A DNA stretch of 64,000 nt from Dactylorhiza incarnata (GCA_033032865.1 JAWHQI010000523.1:806001-870000); one strand, 5' to 3'; counted from the stretch's first letter, positions 31,884 to 46,374 are shown. The notes: generated from the sequence alone by a model not told the origin. A program made the numbers and translations.

Positions 31884-34072
31884 TCACGACTGGCGGTGTT
31901 CTGGGGAGACATCCTCTCTATGCAGTCGCGCGACCTGGTCGCTGGTGGTGTTCAGAAGGGAGTAAATCTGGCTGGTATGATAATGGATGTGATTGATTGT
32001 GCTATGAAGCCGCCCGGCATCCCTTTCAACCCGCGTGGCGGCAATCATGCGGGGGGGGGGGGGGGTGCGGTGGCCTCATCAATCATTGGATCAGCCGCTC
32101 GAACCGGGGGAGGATTTGAGCCCGCCCCAATAGTCGGGCGGCTAGCAACCTGCATCCCATCATTCATACTTCGCCGGCCCGCAGCGACTTCCCTAGTTAA
32201 CCGCAAGAATTTATCCTGATAATATCTCGAGTCATCCTCGAACTTGGCAGACGCTCTCTTCTCCTTCTCGAACTGAGCGGTCAGAGTAGTGACTTGCACC
32301 ACCTTGGCCTTCTTCTCGGCCTCCACTGCAGCTTGCGCGGCCTCAAGCTGAATCTCCAGGCCCTTCTCCCTCTCGGTCCTGGATTTCATGTCGATCTCCA
32401 TCTGCGCCTTCAGCGCCTCTTCAGCCTTCTTCCTTGCCATTCGCTCGGCCTCCAGAGCGGTCCGAGTGGCGGCCTCCCGGTCTTCCACCTCCTTCAAACG
32501 GGCCCTCAGGTTTGCTAGATTTTCCTCGAGATGCTCAAACAGTTGCGGCCCTTCTTGCGAAGTCGTCGCACAGGTCGATACCAGGGGAACGGCAGGCTGG
32601 ACACAAGGTCGCACGGCTTCACAATTTGATCCTCGCTATCTGCAAGAAGCCGCGCGGTTATGAAAAGCAAGAGCATGCAGCGCTATATATATACAAAAAT
32701 GGACATAAATATAAGATCAATGCCTGGGCGCACAGACCGCTTAGACTGTTCTGGGTCCATCCTCCGTTGTTGCTCACGCCAGAGTCTCTCCTTACTCTGC
32801 CTAGCGGAAGAGGACCAGGCCGCTAAGGGGAAAAAGCTCCGCGGCGGGTTCAGTAATTTATTTCGACGAGGCCGTGGAATGAAGAAACGGACAGCTTTAT
32901 AATCCGCGGGGCGCTTACCTGGTGCAAAAGGATCAGGCCGCAGCGGCTTGTTTAAAGCCCTTTTCGCCCCCTCCTTCTTCACCATCATTATCTCCTTCCC
33001 GGTCATCGCCGGGGGAACCTCCTCCCGCTCTTTCAGCACCTCCCCGAGTTCCTTCGCTTTCTGCTCAACCTCCAGGGCGGCCCGGGTAGCAGCTTCTCGC
33101 TCTTCGGCCTCCTTCTAAGCGGTCTCCTCAGGCCAGGCTGTGTTATTTGTAGTAGGGGCAGTTCGCTTTGAAGCCATCGGGCTGTTAAGAAGCTTATCTC
33201 GCCTCACCAGCTCATCCATATCCTGAAAGATCCCATTAAATTATAAACTACTCGCCGAGTCCGGAAGCAGGCCGCCCGGTTTCTCATCAGGGGTAGCCGG
33301 CGAATCATTCACCTTAGCGGATGGGGGAGTCGCTAGGCCAAGCTCCTCCTTTAGCCGCGGATTGGTCTGGAGGCGGGACTCGACCGGTTTCTTAAAAGCC
33401 GCCCTTTCCTTGGAGGCTAGCCTCTTAACCTTCTTGGTTATTCGGTCGGTCACTGAATCGGTCTTCTTCCTCTTCTTCTCTTTCTTACCCGAAGCTGGAC
33501 TAACTTCTTTGGAGGGACTGGGATAGTCATCCACGGATAGAGGGGTACTCAGTTCGCCCGGCCTCGGAGAGCTAACCGCCTCCTCCCCCAAATCATTGAC
33601 TAACAAGTGAGGATTTCCTGATGGGGTGATTTCCATGCCGAACGAGTCGGTTTCACCGACTTTCTTTGAAGGGCTGCCGGAGTCCACTTTTCCAGAAGGG
33701 GCGGCCTCCCCTTTGTTCAGCGGGCTGACGGCCTGTTGGCCAAAGGTCTCTGAGAGGAATCCGCGAGTCGCTAGGGGGAAGCCCCGAATTGTCCGCTGCG
33801 GGCTCTGTAGGAGTCTTGGGGATTGTGGAGTCCACATCGGACTTGGAATTATCTGCCGCGGTTTTCTCAGACCGCTCCCTCTTTTTTCGGTCTTTCCGGT
33901 TCTTCCTTTCCTTTTCCTTCTTCGACTTCTTCGTTGATTCGCGCCTTTTGCGTTCCTCCTCCTTTTGATCTCTGGCAGGAACCACGCGGTCTAACATGGT
34001 GTCTAGGAAGTCCATCGTTGAAGAATTACCGGTCTTACAAACTCTAATCGCAAATGGAGAGTAATATCCCGT
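31884..34072 (-). pseudogene. Element A antisense gene 1, decayed
   Basis: Minus-strand homologue of 21640-23744 and 60249-62264. The first ATG is at 34015 (MDFLDTMLDRV), but homology to B begins 19 codons earlier at an ACG (34072). Recognisable parts: basic N-terminus (KKSKKEKERKNRKDRKKRER), MEITPSGNPHLLV, a middle helix with GKEIMMVKKEG, and the C-terminal coiled coil (LARLKEVEDREAATRTALEAE type). Lesions: frameshift near 33800, TAA near 33241, TAG near 33115, frame change near 32600, and a run of 14 G at 32051-32064 where C has about six. Stop equivalent at 31884. Not functional. Confidence 0.78.
32051..32064 (+). repeat. Run of 14 G inside antisense gene 1 (element A)
   Basis: Homopolymer G (C on the coding strand) expanded relative to C (~60415-60421) and causing a frameshift. 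Copy number could also be affected by base-calling. Confidence 0.7.
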
Positions 34073-34110
34073 GATTTCAGAAAAAACTCTGCAGAATGAA
34101 TTCTCTGGCT

Positions 34111-34121
34111 CTCTTATAGAA
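34111..34121 (-). promoter_or_regulatory. TATA box of antisense gene 1 (element A)
   Basis: TTCTATAAGAG on the minus strand, 39-49 bp before the ACG at 34072 that aligns with B's ATG. Same in C (62359-62369). Confidence 0.55.
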
Positions 34122-34193
34122 TTCAGAACAAGTCGGATGCGGTCTCCCGGCTAAGGCTAATATTTTCGAAATTCCCTTGAGATTTGAAAATAT

Positions 34194-34203
34194 GCAGGGA
34201 TTT
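34194..34203 (+). other. Purine-rich tract before 3' LTR (element A)
   Basis: GCAGGGATTT abutting the LTR; cf. 23867 and 62443. Confidence 0.65.
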
Positions 34204-35043
34204 TGTTTACCCGGAAAACCGCTTCTCGGGTTGGATCATTCTCGGACCGGGCGAACTGCTAGGTCAGGTCGCTGGGTTCCAGGATCGGTGGCTCTCAGTT
34301 CAGGGTAAACCAGGCCAAGTGGTCTGATGTCATTTCGGACCGCCCCCAAGATCGAAGATTGTCAAAAGCCAGGCAAGGATTCTATCCGCGGTCTCAAGTA
34401 GGAGACCGCCCGGGTTGTGCCATAGAGACTCAAGGTTCAAGCCCGGAGAACAAGCCGCGGTCTCAGATCGAAGACCACCCGGGTTGCATCGTGAAGATCA
34501 GCCAAAGTCACGTCCAGAAGGCAGACCGCGGTCTCAAGCCGGAAGTCGCTCGTTCTGCATCATAGACTTGGTCACGGCATCTTCAGCCTCAGGTCAGATG
34601 GGTCGGAAAGGCATGCCGCCAAGCCGCGCGGCTTCTTTCTTTTCTTCTTTGTGCATCCCGTCACCGCCTGCCTATTTCTCCTGTACCCGGGCAGGTGGTT
34701 ATTCTATCCCTGCCCATTCGGGCAGGCCCCCAAGGCTATAAATAGGGTGCGGCACTGTTCACAAGACACGCACACTCGAATCCAAGAGCTCGCTTGTTTG
34801 AGCTGCGGTCACGAGTTTCCCATCTTGCGAGCAGTCTGACCGGCCGACTTCTTCTTTCCTGCACCTGTAACCGCTGTAACCGCTTCATTTTAATCAAAGG
34901 AAATCCCATCACAGGAGTGGCATTCGCCATGACGGGCGAAGTCTGGCATCGACCGCTACTAGCGGTCTGAATTCTCTAACCAAATAGTAACCGATAATCC
35001 GCAACCTTCGATTTCCTTCGGAGACGCACTTTTGAATTGAACA
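34204..35043 (+). repeat. 3' LTR of element A
   Basis: 840 bp, TGTTTACCC...GAACA, partner of 7985-8826. TATA 34737-34744, palindrome AAGCCG-CG-CGGCTT at 34621-34634. The first stem-loop is weakened here by C-to-T changes (CCCATCA instead of CCCGTCA, near 34904). ATCGG duplication at 35044-35048. Confidence 0.95.
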
Positions 35044-38000
35044 ATCGGAGCCCTGCATCCATTGGACAACAAGTTTTACCCATTCCAGTTCGTTTGCGGT
35101 TGATCTACAGTGGGTTGTAGGGGAAAATGAGAGATTTTGCTCCAAATGACACTCAAACATTAAACCGCAACGACTTTTGATCCGGTTTCCTGATTTGACC
35201 ACACAACACCTTTTCGAAATGAGCTCGTAGCACTACATTCATTGGAGCACAAGTTTTACCCATTCCAGTTCATTTAGTTGTCAATATTTAGAGCGTTGCA
35301 GCGGTAATGCGAAAGTTCGCTCCAAATGACATCTAAACATCTAACAGGCATAACTTTTGATTTATATGTTTGATTTTTGCCCACATCACCTTTTCGGAAT
35401 ATGCTCGGAGGCATACATCCAATGGAGCACAATTATAAACCCTTCCAGCTCATTTTAATGGTCAATATACAGGGGGTTGCAATGGTGACGAGGGCTCCTC
35501 TTGACACATAAACTGTAACAGCCATAACTTTTGATCTGGTTGTCCGATTTTTGCGCACAACACCTTTTTGGAAAGAGCTCGGAGCCCTACATCCAATGGA
35601 GAGCAAATTTTAGCTCGAAAGGAGACCTAAGCTTTAAAGATCCATAACTTTTTATCCGGTTGTCCGATTTTCGCCCACAATACCTTTTCGTAATGAGATC
35701 AGAGCCCAAAATCCAATGGAGAACGAATTTAACCCATTCAAGGTCGTTTAGAGGTCGATATACAGAGGGTTGTAGTGGTAATGCGAGATTTAGCTCCAAA
35801 TGACACATAAATTTCAAAATGAAAGAATTTTAGATGCGGTTTGTAGTGAAAGTGAGAGATTTAGCTCCAAATGACACTCAAAATTTAAAAGAGCAATAAT
35901 TTTTGATCCGGTTGTCTGATTTTACCCCATACAACACCATTTAGGAATGAAATCGGAGCCCTACATTCATTGAAGCACAAGTTTTACCCATTACAATTCA
36001 TTTAGTTGTCTATATTGAGCGGGTTGTACTTTTAATGCAAAATTTAGCTCCAAATGACACCTAAACATCAAACAGCCATAACTTTTGATCAGGTTGTGTG
36101 ATTTTTGCCCACAACACCTCTTCGAAATGAGCCCTTAGCCCTACATTCAATGGAGAGCAAGTTTTACCCAATGTACTTCATTCAGTGGTCGATATACATT
36201 GAGTTGAAGTGGTAATGTGGGATTTAGCTCCAACCTACACCTAAACTTCAAACAGCTATAACTTTAGACCCGGATGTCCGGATTTTGCACAAAACACCTT
36301 TTCGGAAATAGCTCAGAGCCATACATCCTAAGGAGAATAGGATTTACTCGATCAAGTTCATTTAGTGGTCGACGTATAGTGGATTGCGGTAGAAATGTGG
36401 GAGTTTGCTCCAATTGGCACTTAAACTTCAAACATCCATAACTTTTGATCCGGTTCTTTGATTTTTGCCCACAACGCCTTTTCAGAATGAGATCGGAGCC
36501 TTGCATCCATTGGACAACAAGTTTTACCCATTCCAGTTCGTTTGCGGTTGATCTACAGTGGGTTGTAGGGAAAAATGAGAGATTTAGCTCCAAATGACTT
36601 CAAACATTAAACCGCAACGACTTTTGATCCGGTTGCCTGATTTGACCACACAACACCTTTTTGAAATGAGCTCGTAGCACTACATTCATTGGAGCACAAG
36701 TTTTACCCATTCCAGTTCATTTAGTTGTCAATATTTAGAACGTTGCAGCGGTAATGCGAAATTTTGCTCCAAATGACACCTAAACATCTAATAGGCATAA
36801 CTTTTGATTTGTATGTTTGATTTTTTCCCACATTACCTTTTCGGAATATGCTCGGAGGCATACATCCAATGGAGCACAATTATAAACCCTTCCAGCTCAT
36901 TTTAGTGGTCAATATACAGGGGGTTGCAATGTTGACGAGGGCTCCTCTTGACACATAAACTGTAACAGCCATAACTTTTGATCTGGTTGTCCGATTTTTG
37001 CGCACAACACCATTTTGGAAAGAGCTCGGAGCCCTGCATCCAATGGAGAGCAAATTTTACCCATCCAGTTTGTTTAGTGGTCAATATACAGCGGGTTTAT
37101 AATAATGTATTTAGCTCGAAAGGAGACCTAAGCTTTAAAGATCCATAATTTTTTATCCGGTTGTCCGATTTTTTCCCACAATACCTTTTCGTAATGAGAT
37201 CGGAGCCCAAATTCCAATGGAGAACGAATTTAACCCATTCAAGGTCGTTTAGAGGTCGATATACAGTGGGTTGTAGTGGTAATGCGAGATTTAGCTCCAA
37301 ATGACACATAAATTTCAAAATTAAAGAATTTTAGATGCGGTTTGTAGTGAAAGTGAGAGATTTAGCTCCAAATGACACTCAAACTTTAAAAGAGCAATAA
37401 CTTTTGATCTGGTTGTCTGATTTTACCCCATACAACACCATTTAGGAATGATATCGGATCCCTACATTCATTGAAGCACAAGTTTTGCCCATTACAGTTC
37501 ATTTTGTTTTCTATATTGAGCGGGTTGCACTGCTAATGCAAAATATAGCTCCAAATGACACCTAAACATCAATCAGCCATAACTTTGATCATTGTGTGAT
37601 TTTTGCCCACAACACCTCTTCGAAATGAGCCCTGAGCCCTACATTCAATGGAGAGCAAGTTTTACTCAATGTAGTCATTTAGTGGTCGATATACATTGAG
37701 TTGAAGTGGTAATGTGGGATTTAGCTCCAACCTACACCTAAACTTCAAACATCTATAACTTTAGACCCGGATGTCCGGATTTTGCACAAAACACCTTTTC
37801 GGAAAGAGCTCAGAGCCATACATCGTAAGGAGAATAGGATTTACTCGATCAAGTTCATTTAGTGGTCGACGTATAGTGGATTGCGGTAGAAATGAGGGAG
37901 TTTGCTTCAATTGGCACATAAACTTCAAACATCCATAACTTTTGATCCGGTTATTTGATTTTTGCCCACAACGCCTTTTCAGAATGAGATCGGAGCCCTG

Positions 38001-41000
38001 CATCCATTGGAAAACAAGTTTTACCCATTCCAGTTCGTTTGCGGTTGATCTACCGTGGGTTGTAGGGAAAAATGAGAGATTTAGCTCCAAATGACACTCA
38101 AACATTAAACCGCAACGACTTTTGATCTGCTTGCCTGATTTGACCACACAACACCTTTTCGAAATGAGCTCGTAGCACTACACTCATTGGAGCACAAGTT
38201 TTACCCATTCCAGTTCATTTAGTTGTCAATATTTAGAGCGTTGCAGCGGTAATGCGAAATTTCGCTCCAAATGACACCTAAACATCTAATAGGCATAACT
38301 TTTGATTTGTATGTTTGATTTTTGCGCACATCACCTTTTCGGAATATGCTCGGAGGCATACATCCAATGGAGCACAATTAAAAACCCTTCCAGCTCATTT
38401 TAGTGGTCAATATACAGGGGGTTGCAATGGTGACGAGGGCTGCTCTTGACACATAAACTTTAACAGCCATAACTTTTGATCTGGTTGTCCGATTTTTGCG
38501 CACAACACCTTTTTGGAAAGAGCTCGGAGCCCTGCATCCAATGGAGAGCAAATTTTACCCATTCAGTTTGTTTAGTGGTCAATATACAGCGGGTTTGTAA
38601 TAATGTATTTAGCTCGAAAGGAGACCTAAGCTTTAAAGATCCATAACTTTTTATTCGGTTGTCCGATTTTCACCCACAATACCTTTTCGTAATGAGATCG
38701 GAGCCCAAAATCCAATGAAGAACGAATTTAACCCATTCAAGGTCGTTTAGAGGTCGATATATAGTGGGTTGTTGTGGTAATGCGAGATTTAGCTCCAAAT
38801 GACACATAAATTTCAAAATGAAAGAATTTTAGATGCGGTTTGTAGTGAAAGTGAGAGATTTAGCTCCAAATGACACCCAAACTTTAAAAGAGCAATAACT
38901 TTTGATCCGATTGTCTGGTTTTACCCCATACAACACCATTTAGGAATGATATCGGAGCCCTACATTCATTGAAGCACAAGTTTTACCCATTACAGTTCAT
39001 TTAGTTGTCTATATTGAGCGGGTTGCACTATTAATGCAAAATGTAGCTCCAAATGACACCTAAACATCAAACAGCCATAACTTTTGATCAGGTTGTGTGA
39101 TTTTTGCCCACAACACCTCTTCGAAATGAGCCCTGAGCCCTACATTCAATGTAGAGCAAGTTTTACCCAATGTAGTTTATTTAGTGGTCGATATACATTG
39201 AGTTGAAGTGGTAATGTGGGATTTAGCTCCAACATACACCTAAACTTCAAACATCTATAACTTTAGATCCGGATGTCCGGATTTTGCACAAAACTCCTTT
39301 TCGGAAAGAGCTCAGAGTCATACATCCTAAGGAGAATAGGATTTACTCGATCAAGTTCATTTAGTGGTCGACGTATAGTGGATTGCGGTAGAAATTAGGG
39401 AGTTTGCTTCAATTGGCACCTAAACTTCAAACATCCATAACTTTTGATCCGGTTGTTTGATTTTTGCCCACAACACCTTTTCAGAATGAGATCGGAGCCC
39501 TGCATCCTTTGGACAACAAGTTTTACCCATTCCAGTTCATTTGCGGTTGATCTACAGTGGGTTGTAGGGAAAAATGATAGATTTAGCTCCAAATGACACT
39601 CAAATATTAAACCGCAACGACTTTTGATCTGCTTGCCTGATTTGACCACACAACACCTTTTCAAAATGAGCTCGTAGCACTACATTCATTGGAGCACAAG
39701 TTTTACCCATTCCAGTTCATTTAGTTGTCAATATTTAGAGCGTTGCAGCGGTAATGCGAAATTTCGCTCCAAATGACACCTAAACATCTAATAGGCATAA
39801 CTTTTGATTTGTATGTTTGATTTTTGCGCACTTCACCTTTTCGGAATATGCTCGGAGGCATACATCCAATGGAGCACAATTATAAACCCTTCCAGCTCAT
39901 TTTAGTGGTCAATATACAGGGGGTTGCAATGGTGACGAGGGCTGCTCTTGACACATAAACTTTAACAGCCATAACTTTTGATCTGGTTGTCCGATTTTTG
40001 CGCACAACACCTTTTTGGAAAGAGCTCGGAGCCCTGCATCCAATGGAGAGCAAATTTTACCCATTCAGTTTGTTTAGTGGTCAATATACAGCGGGTTTGT
40101 AATAATGTATTTAGCTCGAAAGGAGACCTAAGCTTTAAAGATCCATAACTTTTTATCCGGTTGTCCGATTTTCGCCCACAATACCTTTTCGTAATGAGAT
40201 CGGAGCCCAAAATCCAATGGAGAACGAATTTAACCCATTCAAGGTCGTTTAGAGGTCGATATATAGTGGGTTGTTGTGGTAGTGCGAGATTTAGCTCCAA
40301 ATGACACATAAATTTCAAAATGAAAGAATTTTAGATGCGGTTTGTAGTGAAAGTGAGAGATTTAGCTCCAAATGACACTCAAACTTTAAAAGAGCAATAA
40401 CTTTTGATCCGGTTGTCTGATTTTACACCATACAACACCATTTAGGAATGATATCGGAGCCCTACATTCATTGAAGCACAAGTTTTACCCATTACAGTTC
40501 ATTTAGTTGTCTATATTGAGCGGGATTTCCTGTTAATGCAAAATGTAGCTCCAAATGACACCTAAACATCAAACAACCATAACTTTTGATCAGGTTGTGT
40601 TATTTTTGCCCACAACACCTCTTCAAAATGAGCCCTGAGCCCTACATTCAATGGAGAGCAGGTTTTACCCAGTGTAGTTTATTTAGTGGTCGATATACAT
40701 TTAGTTGAAGTGGTAATGTGGGATTTAGCTCCAACCTACACCTAAACCTCAAACATCCATAACTTTAGATCCGGATGTCCGGATTTTGCACAAAACTCCT
40801 TTTCGGAAAGAGCTCAGAGCCATACATCCTAAGGAGAATAGGATTTACTCGATCAAGTTCATTTAGTGGTCGACGTATAGTGGATTGCGGTAGAAATGAA
40901 GGAGTTTGCTTCAATTGACACCTAAACTTCAAACATCCATAACTTTTGATCCGGTTGTTTGTTTTTTGCCCACAACGCCTTTTCAGAATGAGATCGGAGC

Positions 41001-44000
41001 CCTGCATCCATTGGACAACAAGTTTTACCCATTCCAGTTCGTTTGCGGTTGATCTACAGTGGGTTGTAGGGAAAATTGAGAGATTTAGCTCCAAATGACA
41101 CTCAAACATTAAACCGCAACGACTTTTGATCTGGTTGCCTGATTTGACCACACAACACCTTTTTGAAATGAGCTCGTAGCACTACATTCATTGAAGCACA
41201 AGTTTTACCCATTCCAGTTCATTTAGTTGTCAATATTTAGAGCGTTGCAGCGGTGATGCGAAATTTTGCTCCAAATGACACCTAAAGATCTAATAGGCAT
41301 AACTTTTGATTTCTATGTTTGATTTTTGCCCACATCACCTTTTCGGAATATGCTCGGAGGCATACATCCAATGGAGCACAATTATAAACCCTTCCAGCTC
41401 ATTTTAGTGGTCAATATACAGGGGGTTGCAATGGTGACGAGGGCTGCTCTTGACACATAAACTTTAACAGCCATAACTTTTGATCTGGTTGTCCGATTTT
41501 TGCGCACAACACCTTTTTGGAAAGAGCTCGGAGCCCTGCATCCAATGGAGAGCAAATTTTACCCATTCAGTTTGTTTATTGGTCAATATACAGCGGGTTT
41601 GTAATAATGTATTTAGCTCGAAAGGAGACCTAAGCTTTAAAGATCCATAACTTTTTATCCGGTTGTCCGATTTTCGCCCACAATAAGTTTTCGTAATGAG
41701 ATCCGAGCCCAAAATCCAATGGAGAACGAATTTAACCCATTCAAGGTCGTTTAGAGGTCGATATATTTTGGGTTGTTGTGGTAATGCGAGATTTAGCTCC
41801 AAATGACACATAAATTTCAAAATGAAAGAATTTTAGATGCGGTTTGTAGTGAAAGTGAGAGATTTAGCTCCAAATGACACCCAAACTTTAAAAGAGCAAT
41901 AACTTTTGATCCAGTTGTCTGGTTTTACCCCATACAACACCATTTAGGAATGATATCGGAGCCCAACATTCATTGAAGCACAAGTTTTACCCATTACAGT
42001 TCATTTAGTTGTCTATATTGAGCGGGTTGCACTGTTAATGCAATATGTAGCTCCAAATGACACCTAAACATCAAACAGCCATAACTTTTGATCAGGTTGT
42101 GTGATTTTTGCCCACAACACCTCTTCGAAATGAGCCCTGAGCCCTACATTCAATGGAGAGCAAGTTTTACCCAATGTAGTTTATTTAGTGGTCGATATAC
42201 ATTGAGTTGAAGTGGTAATGTGGGATTTAGCTCCAACATACACATAAACTTCAAACATCTATAACTTTAGATCCGGATGTCCGGATTTTGCACAAAACTT
42301 CTTTTCGGAAAGAGCTCAGAGCCATACATCCTAAGGAGAATAAGATTTACTCGATCAAGTTCATTTAGTGGTCGACGTATAGTGGATTGCGGTAGAAATG
42401 AGGGAGTTTGCTTCAATTGTCACCTAAACTTCAAACATCCATAACTTTTGATCCGGTTGTTTGATTTTTGCCCACAACACCTTTTCAGAATGAGATCGGA
42501 GCCCTGCATCCATTGGACAACAAGTTTTACCCATTCCAGTTCGGTGCGGTTGATCTACAGTGGGTTGTATGGAAAAATGAGAGATTTAGCTCCAAATGAC
42601 TTCAAACATTAAACCGCAACGACTTTTGATTCGGTTGCCTGATTTGACCTCACAACACCTTTTCGAAATGAGCTCGTAGCACTACATTCATTGGAGCACA
42701 AGTTTTTCCCATTCCAGGTCATTTAGTTGTCAATATTTAGAGCGTTGCAGCGGTAATGCGAAATTTCGCTCCAAATGACACCTAAACATCTAACAGGCAT
42801 AACTTTTGATTTGTATGTTTGATTTTTGCCCACATCACCTTTTCGGAATATGCTCGGAGGCATACATCCAATGGAGCACAATTATAAACCCTTCCAGCTC
42901 ATTTTTGTGGTCAATATACAGAGGGTTGCAATGGTGACGAGGGCTTCTCTTGACACATAAACTGTAACAGCCATAACTTTTGATCTGGTTGTCCGATTTT
43001 TGCGCACAATACCTTTTTGGAAAGAGCTCGGAGCCCTGCATCCAATGGAGACCAAATTTTACCCATTCAGTTTGTTTAGTGGTCAATATACAGCGGGTTT
43101 ATAATAATGTATTTAGCTCGAAATGAGACCTAAGCTTTAAAGATCCATAACTTTTTATCCGGTTGTCCGATTTTCGCCCACAATACCTTTTCGTAATGAG
43201 ATCGGAGCCCAAAATCCAATGGAGAATGAATTTAACCCATTCAAGGTCGTTTAGAGGTCGATATACAGTGGGTTGTAGTGGTAATGCGAGATTTAGCTCC
43301 AAATGACACATAAATTTCAAAATGAAAGAATTTTAGATGCGGTTTGTAGTGAAAGTGAGAGATTTAGCTCCAAATGACACTCAAACTTTAAAAGAGCAAT
43401 AACTTTTGATCCGGTTGTCTGATTTTACCCCATACAACACCATTTAGGAATGATATCGGATCCCTACATTCATTGAAGCACAAGTTTTACCCATTACAGT
43501 TCATTTAGTTGTCTATATTGAGCGGGTTACACTGTTAATGCAAAATGTAGCTCCAAATGACACCTAAACATCAAACAACCTTAACTTTTGATCAGGTTGT
43601 GTGATTTTTGCCCACAACACCTCTTCAAAATGAGCCCTGAGCCCTACATTCAATGGAGAGCAAGTTTTACCCAGTGTAGTTTATTTAGTGGTCGATATAC
43701 ATTGAGTTGAAGTGGTAATGTGGGATTTAGCTCCAACCTACACCTAAACTTCAAACATCTATAACTTTAGATCCGGATGTCCGGATTTTGCACAAAACTC
43801 CTTTTCGGAAAGAGCTCAGAGGCATACATCCTAAGGAGAATAGGATTTACTCGATCAAGTTCATTTAGTGGTCGACGTATAGTGGATTGCGGTAGAAATG
43901 AAGGAGTTTGCTTCAATTGACACCTAAACTTCAAACATCCATAACTTTTGATCCGGTTGTTTGTTTTTTGCCCACAACGCCTTTTCAGAATGAGATCGGA

Positions 44001-46374
44001 GCCCTGCATCCATTGGACAACAAGTTTTACCCATTCCAGTTCGTTTGCGGTTGATCTACAGTGGGTTGTAGGGAAAATTGAGAGATTTAGCTCCAAATGA
44101 CACTCAAACATTAAACCGCAACGACTTTTGATCTGGTTGCCTGATTTGACCACACAACACCTTTTTGAAATGAGCTCGTAGCACTACATTAATTGGAGCA
44201 CAAGTTTTACCTATTCCAGTTCATTTAGTTGACAATATTTAGAGCGTTGCAGCGGTGATGCGAAATTTCGCTCCAAATGACACCTAAACATCTAACAGGC
44301 ATAACTTTTGATTTCTATGTTTGATTTTTGCCCACATCACCTTTTCGGAATATGCTCGGAGGCATACATCCAATGGAGCACAATTAAAAACCCTTCCAGC
44401 TCATTTTAGTGGTCAATATACAGGGGGTTGCAATGGTGACGAGGGCTCCTCTTGACACATAAACTTTAACAGCCATAAATTTTGATCTGGTTGTCCGATT
44501 TTTGCGCACAACACCTTTTTGGAAAGAGCTCGGAGCCCTGCATCCAATGGAGAGCAAATTTTAGCCATTCAGTTTGTTTAGTGGTCAATATACAGCGGGT
44601 TTGTAATAATGTATTTAGCTCGAAAGGAGACCTAAGCTTTAAAGATCCATAACTTTTTATCCGGTTGTCCGATTTTCGCCCACAATACCTTTTCGTAATG
44701 AGATCCGAGCCCAAAATCCAATGGAGAACGAATTTAACCCATTCAAGATCGTTTAGAGGTCGATATACAGTGGGTTGTTGTGTTAATGCGAGATTTAGCT
44801 CCAAATGACACATAAATTTCAAAATGAAAGAATTTTAGATGCGGTTTGTAGTGAAAGTGAGAGATTTAGCTCCAAATGACACCCAAACTTTAAAAGAGCA
44901 ATAACTTTTGATCCGGTTGTCTGATTTTACCCCATACAACACCATTTAGGAATGATATCGGAGCCCTACATTCATTGAAGCACAAGCTTTACCCATTACA
45001 GTTCATTTAGTTGTTAATTCAAAATGTAGCTCCAAATGACACCTAAACATCAAACAACCATAACTTTTGATCAGGTTGTGTTATTTTTGCCCACAACACC
45101 TCTTCGAAATGAGCCCTGAGCCCTACATTCAATGGAGAGCAAGTTTTACCCAATGTAGTTTATTTAGTGGTCGATATACATTGAGTTGAAGTGGTAATGT
45201 GGGATTTAGCTCCAACCTACACCTAAACTTCAAACATCTATAACTTTAGATCCGGATGTCCGGATTTTGCACAAAACTCCTTTTCGGAAAGGGCTCAGAG
45301 CCATACATCCTAAGGAGAATAGGATTTACTCGATCAAGTTCATTTAGTGGTCGATGTATAGTGGATTGCGGTAGAAATGAGGGAGTTTGCTTCAATTGGC
45401 ACCTAAACTTCAAACATCCATAACTTTTGATGCGGTTGTTTGATTTTTGCCCACAACACCTTTTCAGAATGAGATCGGAGCCCTGCATCCATTGGACAAC
45501 ATGTTTTACCCATTCCAGTTCGTTTGCAGTTGATCTACAGTGGGTTGTAGGGAAAAATGAGAGATTTAGCTCCAAATGACCTCAAACATTAAACCGCAAC
45601 GACTTTTGATCCGGTTGCCTGATTTGACCACACAACACCTTTTCGAAACAAGCTCGTAGCACTACATTCATTGGAGCACAAGTTTTACCCATTCCAGTTC
45701 ATTTAGTTGTCAATATTTAGAGCGTTGCAGCGGTAATGCGAAATTTCGCTCCAAATGACACCTAAACATCTAACAGGCATAACTTTTGATTTGTATGTTT
45801 GATTTTTGCCCACATCACCTTTTCGGAATATGCTCGAAGGCATACATCCAATGGAGCACAATTATAAACCCTTCCAGCTCATTTTAGTGGTCAATATACA
45901 GGGGGTTGCAATGGTGACGAGGGCTTCTCTTGACACATAAACTGTAACAGCCATAACTTTTGATTTGGTTGTCCGATTTTTGCGCACAACACCTTTTTGG
46001 AAAGAGCTCGGAGCCCTGCATCCAATGGAGACCAAATTTTACCCATTCAGTTTGTTTAGTGGTCAATATACAGCGGGTTTGTAATAATGTATTTAGCTCG
46101 AAATGAGACCTAAGCTTTAAAGATCCATAATTTTTTATCCGGTTGTCCGATTTTCGCCCCCAATACCTTTTCGTAATGAGATCGGAGCCCAAAATCCAAT
46201 GGAGAATGAATTTAACCCATTCAAGGTCGTTTAGAGGTCGATATACAGTGGGTTGCAGTGATAATGCGAGATTTAGCTCCAATTGACACATAAATTTCAA
46301 AATGAAAGAATTTTAGATGCGGTTTGTAGTGAAAGTGAGAGATTTAGCTACAAATGACACTCAAACTTTAAAAG
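35044..46374. repeat. Satellite array, middle block
   Basis: Same satellite as at 1-7984, resuming in phase after element A (35044-35048 is the ATCGG target duplication). HOR period again about 1500 bp, with 3002-bp spacing of the most similar units (for example 40765-41151 and 43767-44153). More diverged between copies than the left block, with local deletions such as near 35612 (partial monomer lost), 42543 and 45013. No genes. Confidence 0.94.

Larger units (their letters stand above)
7985..35043 (+). mobile_element. Element A: Tat-lineage Ty3/gypsy LTR retrotransposon, carrying nested element B
   Basis: Two LTRs (842 and 840 bp) starting TGTTTACCC and ending GAACA, flanked by ATCGG duplications. 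The element is about 13.5 kb without the nested B (11124-24650). Order: LTR, leader, gag, protease, [B], RT-RNaseH, second RNaseH, integrase, long 3' spacer, antisense gene 2, antisense gene 1, purine-rich tract, LTR. Pol carries many stops, a deletion in integrase and altered catalytic motifs, so A cannot move by itself. LTRs differ at several dozen sites by eye, making A the oldest of A, B and C, as the nesting requires. Lineage assignment rests on the dual RNaseH, the gag knuckle and the antisense genes. Confidence 0.93.
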
